A stretch of 40,539 nucleotides of DNA from DATAVB01 sp040414495 (lineage in GTDB: Bacteria > Actinomycetota > Actinomycetes > Mycobacteriales > QHCD01): positions 1 to 40,539 of the forward strand of contig JBEDUI010000099.1 of NCBI GenBank assembly GCA_040414495.1, written 5' to 3'. Positions 7,427 through 15,313 of this stretch are shown here, piece after piece. Each line of letters begins with the position of its first letter. Within the stretch, counting starts at the first letter, position 1. The notes under the pieces are model-generated. The model had not been told where the DNA came from, searched no databases, and saw nothing but the letters and a program-made list of their open reading frames with translations. The position numbers and the translations under genes were made by a program.

Positions 7427-8245
7427 ATGCGCGCTGCCCGAGTGGAGTTGACGAAATGGCCGGCGCATCCGCACCGTTGCGTCGACGGCGTACTGCTCGG
7501 TGAGGACCGGTACGGCGTGTGGATCGGGAATCCGACCGGGACCCGGCTGGATTACGCCGGCGGCAAGCTGACCAGTTCCGCCCGGGTATTCGTGCTGCCT
7601 CGGGATGCCTGGTGGCACGGCCGACACTTCACCGACGGTGGCTGGAAACTCGACGTCACGACAATTCCGCGCTGGCGGGGCGAGCACGCGACCATGTCCG
7701 ATCTGGACCTGGACGTACTCCGGAACGACGGCCGCGCCTGGATCGAAGACGAAGACGAATTCGCCGAAAGCCTGCGCGCCGGCACACTGCCGGCTCATTT
7801 CGCCGAGCCTGCCCGTGCGACCGCGGCCCAGCTGCTGCACGCGTTGCAAGCGGGCGACGAGCCGTTCGCCTCGGTCGGAACGAGCTGGCTGGCCCAGCTA
7901 CAGGAAATCGAGCACACCATCGTACCAATGCCAGCCCCAAAGCCAACCGCGGTCATCGTCGGAAGACCGGAACTCAGCGACCTCGTCAGCCCGATCGCCA
8001 TACTCGACAACTATCAGAGCGCGGCCGAGCGGCTCGGGGTAAAGCCCGAGGCGTGCGTGTTCATCGACGACCGGTTGGAGAACGTCGTCGGTGCGGCCGC
8101 GCTCGGGATGTACGGGATCCATCACACGAGCGTCGCCGACACCGTGGCCATTCTGGGGCGGGTGCTGAGTCCGGCCGGCATGCTGGGGCAAAAAACTTCC
8201 GGGGGCGATGTAGAGAACGGATCGGCAGGTCCGTCCTCCCAGTGA
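7427..8245 (+). CDS. DUF402 protein fused to the tail of a HAD-like hydrolase
   Basis: Residues 1-165 form a DUF402/FomD-type domain, with GEDRYGVWIG near the N-terminus and the characteristic SDLDLDVLRNDGRAWIEDED (about 91-110) that carries the metal-binding acidic residues. After a Pro-rich linker, residues 191-245 match only the C-terminal part of a HAD phosphatase: ERLGVKPEACVFIDDRLENV then GAAALGM, the motif IV region. HAD motif I (DxD nucleophile) and motif II are missing, so the tail cannot be a working phosphatase. The start is ATG 7427, with GGAGAGGAA 6 bases upstream. It looks like a fusion by deletion between two neighbouring genes. The next gene is 37 bp downstream. Confidence 0.75.
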   Translation: MRAARVELTKWPAHPHRCVDGVLLGEDRYGVWIGNPTGTRLDYAGGKLTSSARVFVLPRDAWWHGRHFTDGGWKLDVTTIPRWRGEHATMSDLDLDVLRNDGRAWIEDEDEFAESLRAGTLPAHFAEPARATAAQLLHALQAGDEPFASVGTSWLAQLQEIEHTIVPMPAPKPTAVIVGRPELSDLVSPIAILDNYQSAAERLGVKPEACVFIDDRLENVVGAAALGMYGIHHTSVADTVAILGRVLSPAGMLGQKTSGGDVENGSAGPSSQ

Positions 8246-8282
8246 ATGCGCCCCCAACCGGCGCCCGAACGAGGAGACCGAC

Positions 8283-8687
8283 ATGACCATGTACGCCCTG
8301 ATTGTGGATTACCAGCCCGGTGTGTGCGAGACGCCGATGACCGAATGGGACCCGGCCGACATCAAGGCGCACATGAACTACTACGACGCGCTGAACAAAG
8401 AGCTGATGGCCAGCGGCGAACTGGTCACCGGCTACGCCCTGACCGAGCCGTCGGAGTCCACGATCGTGACCAGCGACGGCACCAATCCGCCGGTACTGAC
8501 CGACGGGCCGTTCGCGGAGTACAAGGAACTGCTGGCCGGATTCCAAATCGTCGACGTGGAGTCGCGGGAGCGGGCCATCGAGATCGCGGCCAAGGTCTCG
8601 GCCGTACCCGCTCCCGGCGGCGTCCCGATCCAGCAGCCGATCACGGTGCGTCAGGTGATGGGCTCCATGACCGGGACGGACGTGTGA
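8283..8687 (+). CDS. YCII/DGPF domain protein
   Basis: A 134-residue single-domain protein with the family hallmark TDGPFAEYKELLAGFQIVD (about 80-98). It has the dimeric alpha-beta YCII fold, and its catalytic role is undetermined. DGPF proteins are the genetic partners of ECF42-type sigma factors, and one follows directly with a 4-bp GTGA overlap. The start is ATG 8283, with GAGGAG 8 bases upstream. It is the first gene of a DGPF, sigma factor and PNPOx operon. Confidence 0.92.
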   Translation: MTMYALIVDYQPGVCETPMTEWDPADIKAHMNYYDALNKELMASGELVTGYALTEPSESTIVTSDGTNPPVLTDGPFAEYKELLAGFQIVDVESRERAIEIAAKVSAVPAPGGVPIQQPITVRQVMGSMTGTDV

Positions 8688-9907
8688 GCGATCGGCCAGG
8701 CATCGAGGACCTGCTGCGCACGCTCGCGCCGCAGGTCCTTGGCGTGGTCATGCGGCGGGTCGGCGACTTCAGTGTGGCCGAGGACGCCGTGCAGGAGGCG
8801 CTGTTCGCGGCCACTACGCACTGGCCCAAGGACGGCGTACCGGCCAATCCGCGGGGTTGGCTGATCCAGACCGCGGTCCGCCGGACCACCGACCAGTTCC
8901 GCAGCGAGCAGGCCCGGCGCCGCCGCGAGGAGACCGCGGCGGCGCTGGACGTACCGCCGGTCGACGTACCGGCTCGGGACGACACGCTGCTGCTGTTGTT
9001 CATGTGCGCCCATCCGTCGCTGACTCCGGCATCGGCCATTGCGTTGACCCTGCGGGCGGTCGGCGGTCTGACCACGGCCGAGATCGCGAACGCGTTCCTG
9101 GTCCCGGAAGCGACGATGGCGCAGCGGATCAGCCGGGCTAAGAGCCGTATCAAGTCCTCCGGAATTCCATTCCAGATGCCTGATCCGGCGGAATTGCCGG
9201 AGCGGCTGCGGTCGGTGCTGCACGTGCTGTATCTGATTTTCAACGAGGGGTACGCGAGCAGCATCGGCTCGGAATTGCAACGTACCGAGCTGTCGGCCGA
9301 GGCGATCCGGCTCACCCGGGCGGTGCACGCGCTGCTGTCCGATCACGGCGAGGTCGCCGGGTTGCTGGCGCTGATGCTGCTCACCGACGCGCGGCGGCCG
9401 GCCCGGACCGGACCGGACGGTGACCTCGTCCCGTTGGATGAGCAGGACCGTACGTTGTGGGATGGCCGGCTTATCGCCGAAGGCGTACAGCTGATCAATG
9501 ACACGATCGGCAAGGGCGCTATCGGGCAGTACCAGTTGCAGGCGGCGATCGCGGCCCTGCACGACCGGGCGGTACGGGCCGCCGATACCGACTGGCCGCA
9601 GATTCTCGCCCTCTATTCGTTGCTGGAGCGCATGTCCGGCAACCCGATGATCGCGCTGAATACGGCCGTGGCCGAGGCCATGGTGCACGGGCCCGCCGCC
9701 GGACTGTCGCTTGTGGACGGACTCGAGGACCGGCTGGCCGGGCATTACCGGCTCGATGCCGTACGGGCGCACCTGTACGAAATGGCCGGCGACACCGACG
9801 CCGCGATCAAGCATTACCGGGCCGCGGCCGCCCGTACCGCCAGCACGCCCGAGCAACGTTATCTGACCACCAAGGCCGCGCGCCTACACGCCGCGAAAAG
9901 GTCATAA
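8684..9907 (+). CDS. ECF RNA polymerase sigma factor, ECF42 type with C-terminal extension
   Basis: A 407-residue sigma-70 family protein. Region 2 spans about residues 15-80 (EDAVQEALFAATTHWP then PRGWLIQTAVRRTTDQFR), region 4 about 105-165 (LTTAEIANAFLVPEATMAQR then ISRAKSRIK), and a long helical, TPR-like extension (about 180-407, FNEGYASS, then repeated helical pairs) follows. This layout and the DGPF neighbour are those of the ECF42 group, in which the extension rather than an anti-sigma factor is thought to matter for activity. The start is GTG 8684, overlapping the DGPF stop. The open frame before this is read inside the DGPF gene and is not used. Confidence 0.92.
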   Translation: MSDRPGIEDLLRTLAPQVLGVVMRRVGDFSVAEDAVQEALFAATTHWPKDGVPANPRGWLIQTAVRRTTDQFRSEQARRRREETAAALDVPPVDVPARDDTLLLLFMCAHPSLTPASAIALTLRAVGGLTTAEIANAFLVPEATMAQRISRAKSRIKSSGIPFQMPDPAELPERLRSVLHVLYLIFNEGYASSIGSELQRTELSAEAIRLTRAVHALLSDHGEVAGLLALMLLTDARRPARTGPDGDLVPLDEQDRTLWDGRLIAEGVQLINDTIGKGAIGQYQLQAAIAALHDRAVRAADTDWPQILALYSLLERMSGNPMIALNTAVAEAMVHGPAAGLSLVDGLEDRLAGHYRLDAVRAHLYEMAGDTDAAIKHYRAAAARTASTPEQRYLTTKAARLHAAKRS

Positions 9908-9917
9908 GGAGATCCAC

Positions 9918-10400
9918 ATGCGACACAGCGATGTCATGAATGTATTGAACGACCCGCTTAGCCAGGAATTGCTGCATTCGAAGATCCCGTCCCGGCTGGC
10001 CTATACCGGGCTGGACGGCTTTCCGCGCGCCATTCCGATGGGCTTTTACTGGAACGACGCGCAGTTCATCATGGCGACCGTTCCGCGGGCGTACAAGGTC
10101 CGTGCGCTGATGCAGAATCCCAAGGTCGCGTTGACGATCGATACCAATGAGCAGCCGCCACATATCCTGCTGGTTCGCGGTACGGCCACCCTCGATGTGG
10201 TAGACGGAGTGCCGCCGGAGTACCTGGACGCATCGAAAAAGGTGGTGCCGCCGGAGCAGTTTGAGGCGTTCGAGACCGAGGTACGGTCGCTGTACAAGCA
10301 AATGGCGCGGATCGCGGTCACACCGGAATGGGCCAAGCTGATTGATTTCCAGAGAACACTTCCCAGTGCGGTGGAGGAATTGATCCGCGAGCGGGCCTAG
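9918..10400 (+). CDS. Pyridoxamine 5'-phosphate oxidase-fold protein
   Basis: A 160-residue split-barrel flavin-binding-fold protein. IPSRLAYTGLDGFPRAIPMG and FIMATVPRAYKVRALMQNPK followed by VALTID are the usual strands and cofactor-phosphate contacts. Actinobacterial relatives bind FMN or F420, and the cofactor and substrate cannot be chosen here. It starts at ATG 9918 behind a strong AAGGAGATCCAC leader, only 10 bp after the sigma factor gene, so it is probably the third gene of that operon. Its stop is 3 bp from that of a convergent methyltransferase gene. Confidence 0.85.
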   Translation: MRHSDVMNVLNDPLSQELLHSKIPSRLAYTGLDGFPRAIPMGFYWNDAQFIMATVPRAYKVRALMQNPKVALTIDTNEQPPHILLVRGTATLDVVDGVPPEYLDASKKVVPPEQFEAFETEVRSLYKQMARIAVTPEWAKLIDFQRTLPSAVEELIRERA

Positions 10401-10403
10401 GGC

Positions 10404-11186
10404 TTAACCCGGTTTGCGGCCCCAGGCGGTGATCATGCCCGGCGAGAGACCGACCTCAGAACCCGAACGCAGCCCATCCTGGGCCAACTGCAACTGGCTG
10501 GCATCCAGGCCGGTGGCCAGCATCTCGTCCTTCAATTGGGCCCAGGTCTGCAGCCAGAATGCCGCCACCGGCCCGCCCGGCATACGCGGCGGAACCTGAA
10601 TTTCCGCACCGACATCGACCAGTCCCAATTCGGCCAGGTAGTACGGATAACGCGGCGTCCACGTGACATCCGTACCGATCGCGTTTCTCAGGGCCTGCCA
10701 CATGGCCCGCATGACCGTCCGGTACGGGGTTTCCGGCGCGTCCACAGTGGTCAGATCGACGGCATCGCTGACGACCAGCCAACCGCCCGGCCGGAGCCAG
10801 TCCTCCATGCGGACCAGCACGTCGCGATATTCCGCCAGGTGCATCAGCAGGAAACGGGCGTGTACCAGGTCGAATTCGGCCGGCCGGAAATCCGCGGTGG
10901 TGATATCGGCCGCGATCGGACGGAGCCGGTCGCTGGCCAGTTCGGTCAGGAACCGGACGTCCCGGTCGACCGCGATCACCTCGGTCGCGCCGGCATCCTC
11001 GGCCAGCCAGCGGGCGATCGTGCCGGTGCCGGCGCCCAGATCCAGACAACGCCAGCCGGGACCGACGCCGAGTGAGGCCAGGCGGCCACGGGTGATCGGG
11101 TCGTACGTGATGGCCCCGTAGTCGATCCGCGCCGCTTCGCCGGCCTCGTCCGGTTCGAAAAGCGCTTCGCCGTAGTGCCCCGCCAT
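10404..11186 (-). CDS. Class I SAM-dependent methyltransferase
   Basis: A 260-residue methyltransferase with motif I RCLDLGAGTGTIARWL (about 46-61), an acidic strand-2 end (AVDRD), motif ADITTADF, and the post-motif WLRPGGWLVVSD. The N-terminal segment GEALFEPDEAGEAARIDYGA is seen in actinobacterial small-molecule methyltransferases. The acceptor is unknown. The start is ATG 11186, with GGGGGAG about 7 bases before. The frame runs open for 288 more codons upstream, but that part is antisense to the next methyltransferase gene and is not coding. The two genes are divergent with 108 bp between them. Confidence 0.87.
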   Translation of the reverse strand: MAGHYGEALFEPDEAGEAARIDYGAITYDPITRGRLASLGVGPGWRCLDLGAGTGTIARWLAEDAGATEVIAVDRDVRFLTELASDRLRPIAADITTADFRPAEFDLVHARFLLMHLAEYRDVLVRMEDWLRPGGWLVVSDAVDLTTVDAPETPYRTVMRAMWQALRNAIGTDVTWTPRYPYYLAELGLVDVGAEIQVPPRMPGGPVAAFWLQTWAQLKDEMLATGLDASQLQLAQDGLRSGSEVGLSPGMITAWGRKPG

Positions 11187-11294
11187 GTCCGCTCCCCCGT
11201 CCGCCGATAACCAGTGTGCGCCGCCTCGACTCCAAGCACTGGCGGGAGGAAATATGAGCTGATTCGAGCGGGCCGGTCCTGGCATCATGGCCGG

Positions 11295-12056
11295 ATGGAT
11301 CAGCACATGTCGGTCAACCAGAAATTCTGGGACGAGATCGCCCCACATCACGCCGCTTCCGATTTCTACGCGGTCGAAGAGTTCGTGTCCGGCAGCCAGA
11401 CCCTCGGCGAGATCGAGCTGGCCGAGGTTGGCGATGTCGCCGGCAAAACGATGGTTCATCTGCAGTGCCACATCGGGCTGGACACCCTGTCCTGGGCCCG
11501 CCGCGGCGCCGACATAACCGGAGTCGATTTCTCGGCCGAAGCGTTGCGTATCGCCCGCGACCTGGCTGCCCGGACCAACAGCACCGCGACATTCGTCGAG
11601 TCCGATGTGGTCACCGCCCCGCAAAAGCTGGGCGAGACGTACGACATCGTGTTCACCTCGCGCGGTGTGCTCATGTGGCTGGCCGATCTGGACGCATGGG
11701 CCGCCGCCTGCGCGGCGCTGTTGCGCCCCGGCGGCGTGTTCTATCTGCTCGACATCCACCCGCTGGCGATGGCGGTCGAGCAGACCGACGCCGGACTTCG
11801 GCTGGCGCAGAGCTATTTCGCCGCCGCCGAGCCGGGAATCAGGAGCGGGGATGGTTCGTATGCCGTGCAGAACGTGGGCCTGACGAATACCGAGACGCGG
11901 GAATGGATTCACCCGGTCAGCGATGTCGTATCGGCGTTGATCGGCGCCGGTATCGCGATCGATTTCCTGCACGAATTCCCCATCGACGCGCTCACTCCGA
12001 CCGTGCTGCAAGAACCTCAGCTGCCCGGGCTGTTCTCGGTCAGCGGGCATCGGTGA
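11295..12056 (+). CDS. Class I SAM-dependent methyltransferase
   Basis: A 253-residue protein whose motif I reads MVHLQCHIGLDTLSWARRGA (about 53-72) followed by ITGVDFS. The HLQCHxGxDTL form marks a well-defined bacterial methyltransferase subgroup of unknown acceptor. An acidic motif (SDVV), LRPGG and a C-terminal strand region are present. The start is ATG 11295, and the weak leader GGCC suggests poor initiation or a short leader. Its stop overlaps the next gene by 4 bp (GTGA), so it is coupled to the P-loop kinase. An imperfect repeat CCAGTG/CACTGG (11211-11242) lies in the divergent promoter region. Confidence 0.87.
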   Translation: MDQHMSVNQKFWDEIAPHHAASDFYAVEEFVSGSQTLGEIELAEVGDVAGKTMVHLQCHIGLDTLSWARRGADITGVDFSAEALRIARDLAARTNSTATFVESDVVTAPQKLGETYDIVFTSRGVLMWLADLDAWAAACAALLRPGGVFYLLDIHPLAMAVEQTDAGLRLAQSYFAAAEPGIRSGDGSYAVQNVGLTNTETREWIHPVSDVVSALIGAGIAIDFLHEFPIDALTPTVLQEPQLPGLFSVSGHR

Positions 12057-12583
12057 ACCCGAAACTCGTCGTATTACGGGGGAATTCCGGTTCCGGCAAA
12101 AGCAGCACGGCCCGGGAATTGCGCCGGCGTTTGGGTCGTGGCGTGGCCTGGGTCGAGCAGGATAATCTGCGGCGGGTCGTTCTGCGCGAACACGACGTCC
12201 CCGACGGCATCAATATCGGGCTGATCGATCAGACCGTACGGTATGCGCTGAGCCATGGTTACGACGTGATCCTGGAAGGCATCCTGGCGGCGGCACGGTA
12301 TGAACCGATGCTGGCCGGTCTGGCGCGCGATCACACGGGGCCGACCGCGCATTACTACTTCGACATTCCGTTGGAAGAGACCCTGCGCCGGCACGCCACC
12401 AGGCCGCTGGCCCAGAAGGTCAGCCCGGATCAGATGCGCGAGTGGTACAGCCCGCGCGACCTGCTGCGATTCGCCACCGAAGCGATCATCCCGGAGTCGA
12501 GTTCGCTCCAGGACACGGCACAACGGATCATGACCGAGCTGAACTGGACAATCGGCGCGCCGATCGCTCACACCCTGGACTAG
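12053..12583 (+). CDS. P-loop kinase-like protein (AAA_33/zeta-toxin type)
   Basis: A 176-residue protein with Walker A GNSGSGKSS (10-18), the acid motif WVEQDNLRR, and HGYDVILEGIL as a degenerate Walker B. The lid-like YYFDIPLEETLRRHATRP, with arginines after the E, is typical of small-molecule kinases related to zeta toxin and chloramphenicol phosphotransferase. It probably uses ATP to phosphorylate an unknown small molecule. No antitoxin-like partner is adjacent, which argues against a toxin role. The start is GTG 12053, overlapping the methyltransferase stop. Confidence 0.85.
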   Translation: MNPKLVVLRGNSGSGKSSTARELRRRLGRGVAWVEQDNLRRVVLREHDVPDGINIGLIDQTVRYALSHGYDVILEGILAAARYEPMLAGLARDHTGPTAHYYFDIPLEETLRRHATRPLAQKVSPDQMREWYSPRDLLRFATEAIIPESSSLQDTAQRIMTELNWTIGAPIAHTLD

Positions 12584-12660
12584 TCATCGCTGCACCGATG
12601 AGTTTCTGACGCCGCCGGTGTTACACGTACCAAAATCAACTCACGGCGATCGGAGACGAC

Positions 12661-13446
12661 ATGAGCACGCTCACAGGCAAGAACGCGATCATCTACGGCG
12701 GTGGCGGCAGCATCGGCGGCGGTGTCGCGCGTACGTTCGCCCGCGAGGGCGCACATGTCGTCCTCGTTGGACGGACCCAGCAGCGGCTCGACGCCGTGGC
12801 TGAGGACATCATGGCCGCAGGCGGTTCCGCCGAAACGGCAGTCCTGGATGCGCTGGACGAGCAGGCGGTCGACGCGCATGTCGCCGACGTCCTGGCCCGG
12901 ACCGGCAGCATCGACATCTCGTTCAATCTGATCCAACGCGGCGACGTCCAGGGCACGCCGCTGGTCGACATGCGCACTGAGGACGTGCTGCGTGCGGTGA
13001 CGGGCGGCCTGCAGACCAACTTCATCACGGCCCGCGCCGCCGCCCGGCCAATGATGAAGCAGCGCTCCGGCGTCATCCTGCACCTCAACAGCGCCTCCGG
13101 CGCCGGCGCGATGCCCGGTATGGGCAGTACCGGGCCGGCCGATGCCGCGACCGAGTCGTTTATGCGGTATCTGGCCGCCGAATTGGGTCCGTTCGGGATC
13201 CGGGTCTGTGGCGTGTGGACGGCCGGCGTCGCCGAAACGTTGACCAAGGAAAAGCTGGCCGGCGTGGGCGGCCCGGACGTACCGGAACCGCAGACCGCCC
13301 TCGACATGATCGCCGGTATGGCCGCATTGCGCCGGACGCCCCGGCTGGCCGATGTCGCTGAGCTGGCGGCGTTTCTGGCCTCGGACCGGGCCGGCGGCAT
13401 CACCGGATCGATGACCAACGCGACCTGCGGGCTTGTCCTGCGCTAA
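12661..13446 (+). CDS. SDR-family protein lacking the YxxxK catalytic pair
   Basis: A 261-residue Rossmann protein. The nucleotide-binding loop is GGGGSIGGG (13-21) and AHVVLVGRTQQRLD supports NADP binding. The usual NNAG is NLIQ (89-92), Ser is present in HLNSASG (141-147), but where Tyr-x-x-x-Lys is expected (about 157-166) the sequence is TGPADAATES. It is therefore unlikely to be a classical dehydrogenase and may be a binding or regulatory protein or use other residues. The start is ATG 12661, with CGGAG about 6 bases upstream. It is the first gene of an SDR, VOC and sigma factor operon. Confidence 0.85.
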   Translation: MSTLTGKNAIIYGGGGSIGGGVARTFAREGAHVVLVGRTQQRLDAVAEDIMAAGGSAETAVLDALDEQAVDAHVADVLARTGSIDISFNLIQRGDVQGTPLVDMRTEDVLRAVTGGLQTNFITARAAARPMMKQRSGVILHLNSASGAGAMPGMGSTGPADAATESFMRYLAAELGPFGIRVCGVWTAGVAETLTKEKLAGVGGPDVPEPQTALDMIAGMAALRRTPRLADVAELAAFLASDRAGGITGSMTNATCGLVLR

Positions 13447-13459
13447 CGAAGGGATTGTC

Positions 13460-13888
13460 ATGACTGTCATGACCTGGAAACTGGAACTCGTACTTCTGCC
13501 GGTGACGGACGTCGACCGTGCCAAGGCTTTTTATACGGAGAAGATGGGATTCAACCTGGACGTCGATCACCGGGCGGGCGACCAATTCCGGGTCGTGCAG
13601 CTGACTCCGGATGGCTCGTCCTGCTCGATCTCCTTTGGGGTAGGGATTTCCGATGCCGAGCCGGGTTCGGTCCGCGGCCTGCACCTGGTGGTACCGGATA
13701 TCGAAAAGGCCCGCGCCGAACTCGTCGACCGAGGCATCGAGGTCAGTAACGTCCGGCATATGACACCCGAAGGCTGGGTGGACGGTCCGGATCCGAAACA
13801 CGCGAACTACAACTCGTTCGCCGATTTCGCTGACCCGGATGGCAACACCTGGGTCCTGCAGGAACGCGATTACGAAGGTACGCAATGA
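13460..13888 (+). CDS. VOC-family (glyoxalase/bleomycin resistance fold) protein
   Basis: A 142-residue vicinal-oxygen-chelate protein with the two beta-alpha-beta-beta-beta modules, including LVLLPVTDVDRAKAFYTEKM-like module 1 and LHLVVPDIEKARAELVDRG in module 2, and an ending FADPDGNTWVLQE with the usual metal-binding Glu. The substrate is unknown. The start is ATG 13460 with GAAGGG just upstream, and ATG 13469 is a second candidate. It follows the SDR gene by 13 bp and overlaps the sigma factor gene by 4 bp (ATGA). Confidence 0.88.
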   Translation: MTVMTWKLELVLLPVTDVDRAKAFYTEKMGFNLDVDHRAGDQFRVVQLTPDGSSCSISFGVGISDAEPGSVRGLHLVVPDIEKARAELVDRGIEVSNVRHMTPEGWVDGPDPKHANYNSFADFADPDGNTWVLQERDYEGTQ

Positions 13889-14823
13889 CCACGCCTTTAC
13901 GCGACAAAGCGGCATTCGAGGCGCTGACCCAGAAACACCGGCGCGAGCTGCACGTGCATTGTTACCGGATGCTGGCCTCGTTCGATGAGGCCGATGATGC
14001 CGTGCAGGAAACGCTGCTGCGGGCCTGGCGGGGCCGCGAGGAGTTCGAGGGCGAATCGCTGGCCCGGGCCTGGCTCTATCGCATCGCGACCAATGTGTGT
14101 CTGAACGCGATCCGGTCCCGTAACCGGCACCTCACTGAATTGCGTTCAAACGCTGAAGTGCCGTGGCTGCAGCCGTATCCGGATCAGATGCTCGATGAAA
14201 TCGAGCAACCGGACGCGGTCGCGGTGGCCCGGGAAACCATCGAACTGGCTTTCCTGGCGGCACTTCAGGTATTGCCACCGCGGCAACGGGCGGCATTCCT
14301 GGCCCGCGACGTGCTCGGCATGACCGCGGCCGAAACGGCGAAACTGCTGGATACCAGCGTGTCCGCGGCCAACAGCGCGCTGCAGCGGGCCCGGGCGACC
14401 ATGCAGGAGCATCTCCCCTCGCATCGCCTGGAATGGTCGGCGCAGCCCAGCAGCCAGGAGCGGCAACTGCTGGAGCAGTTCATCGACGCGCACCAACGTT
14501 GCGACGCGGCCGCCGCGGTGGCCATCGCTGCGACCGATATCCGCGTCACGATGCCACCGGCGCCGTACTGCTTCGACGGCTTGGACGGCCTGATTCCCCT
14601 GCTGGAGCGGGCCTTTGGACCCGAACGTGAAGGCGATTGGCGGCTGGTGCCGACGATGGCCAACCGGATGCCGGCCGCCGCGAGTTATCTGCAGCGACCC
14701 GGCGATTCGGAATTCCGCGCGTTCAAACTCGACGTATTGCGTATCGAAGGCGACCGGATCGCCGAAATCACCACGTTCGGTCCGTCGAGATTCCCCGCCT
14801 TCGGGTTGGCCCCAACGCTTTAA
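13885..14823 (+). CDS. ECF sigma factor with SnoaL-like C-terminal domain (TIGR02960/SigX5 type)
   Basis: A 312-residue factor. Sigma-2 is at about 12-85 (HVHCYRMLASFDEADDAVQE, ARAWLYRIATNVCLN), sigma-4 at about 130-180 (LPPRQRAAFLARDVLGMTAA, then SVSAANSALQRARA), and a SnoaL-like cone domain at about 190-305 (VTMPPAPYCFDGLDGL, EITTFGPSRFPAFGLA). This matches the TIGR02960 subgroup. The SnoaL domain replaces an anti-sigma factor and may sense a ligand. It lacks the linker motif of ECF41 factors. It is coupled by ATGA overlap to the VOC gene, a likely target or partner. Confidence 0.9.
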   Translation: MTTPLRDKAAFEALTQKHRRELHVHCYRMLASFDEADDAVQETLLRAWRGREEFEGESLARAWLYRIATNVCLNAIRSRNRHLTELRSNAEVPWLQPYPDQMLDEIEQPDAVAVARETIELAFLAALQVLPPRQRAAFLARDVLGMTAAETAKLLDTSVSAANSALQRARATMQEHLPSHRLEWSAQPSSQERQLLEQFIDAHQRCDAAAAVAIAATDIRVTMPPAPYCFDGLDGLIPLLERAFGPEREGDWRLVPTMANRMPAAASYLQRPGDSEFRAFKLDVLRIEGDRIAEITTFGPSRFPAFGLAPTL

Positions 14824-14829
14824 CCGGCT

Positions 14830-14859
14830 CGTACGGCTCGGCTGACTACGAGCCGTACG
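14830..14859. terminator. Bidirectional hairpin between convergent genes
   Basis: CGTACGGCTCG (14830-14840) pairs perfectly with CGAGCCGTACG (14849-14859) around an 8-base loop. The hairpin begins 7 bp after the sigma factor stop and its right arm lies in the last codons of the convergent VOC gene. No T-tract follows, as is common in actinobacterial terminators. Confidence 0.7.
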
Positions 14860-15223
14860 GCTGGGTCAACACCTCGAGATTGTGACCGGACGGGTCTTTG
14901 AAATAGACGCCGCGCCCGCCGTGGTTGGTGTTGTACGTACCTGGATTCGCCATCCGCGGGTCGGCCCAATGTGTCAGGCCCTGCTCAACGATCCGCCCGT
15001 AAATACCGTCGAATTCCTCCTCGGTCACCAGGAACGCGTAATGCTGCGCCTGGATCTCGATTCCGGGCTGGGCGAACTGCAGAAATACGCCGCGATCCAA
15101 TTCCACCGAGACGAACGGCCCCCACGTCGTGGGCTCGGGCAGGTTGAACAGCGTCGTGAAGAACGATGCGGACGCGCGATTGTCGGTCGCGAAAATGATG
15201 GTGTGATTGAACGATACGGTCAC
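14846..15223 (-). CDS. VOC-family protein
   Basis: A 125-residue single VOC protein (VTVSFNHTIIFATDNRASAS, HYAFLVTEEEFDGIYGRIVE, and a C-terminal GVYFKDPSGHNLEVLTQPYG with the metal-ligand Glu). The substrate is unknown. The start is GTG 15223, with AAGGGT about 9 bases upstream; the frame upstream of this has no family similarity. It is convergent with the SnoaL-type sigma factor gene and shares its terminator. It is distinct in sequence from the VOC protein at 13460. Confidence 0.87.
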   Translation of the reverse strand: MTVSFNHTIIFATDNRASASFFTTLFNLPEPTTWGPFVSVELDRGVFLQFAQPGIEIQAQHYAFLVTEEEFDGIYGRIVEQGLTHWADPRMANPGTYNTNHGGRGVYFKDPSGHNLEVLTQPYGS

Positions 15224-15313
15224 AAGAATTGACCCTTGAGCTTCGGCGCCTCCATGCCTGACGCGGTCCGCCACCGGCACGCGACGCTGCTCAGAATTTA
15301 AACACAACCGCGG

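Noticed and set aside
11187..12050. Open frame extending the 10404-11186 methyltransferase upstream by 288 codons
   Set aside because: It is the antisense of the 11295-12056 methyltransferase and shows no conserved motif; the ATG at 11186 has a ribosome-binding site and family-typical N-terminus.
12053..12583. Zeta-type toxin of a toxin-antitoxin pair
   Set aside because: There is no small antitoxin gene beside it; it is coupled to a methyltransferase, and many small-molecule kinases share the fold.
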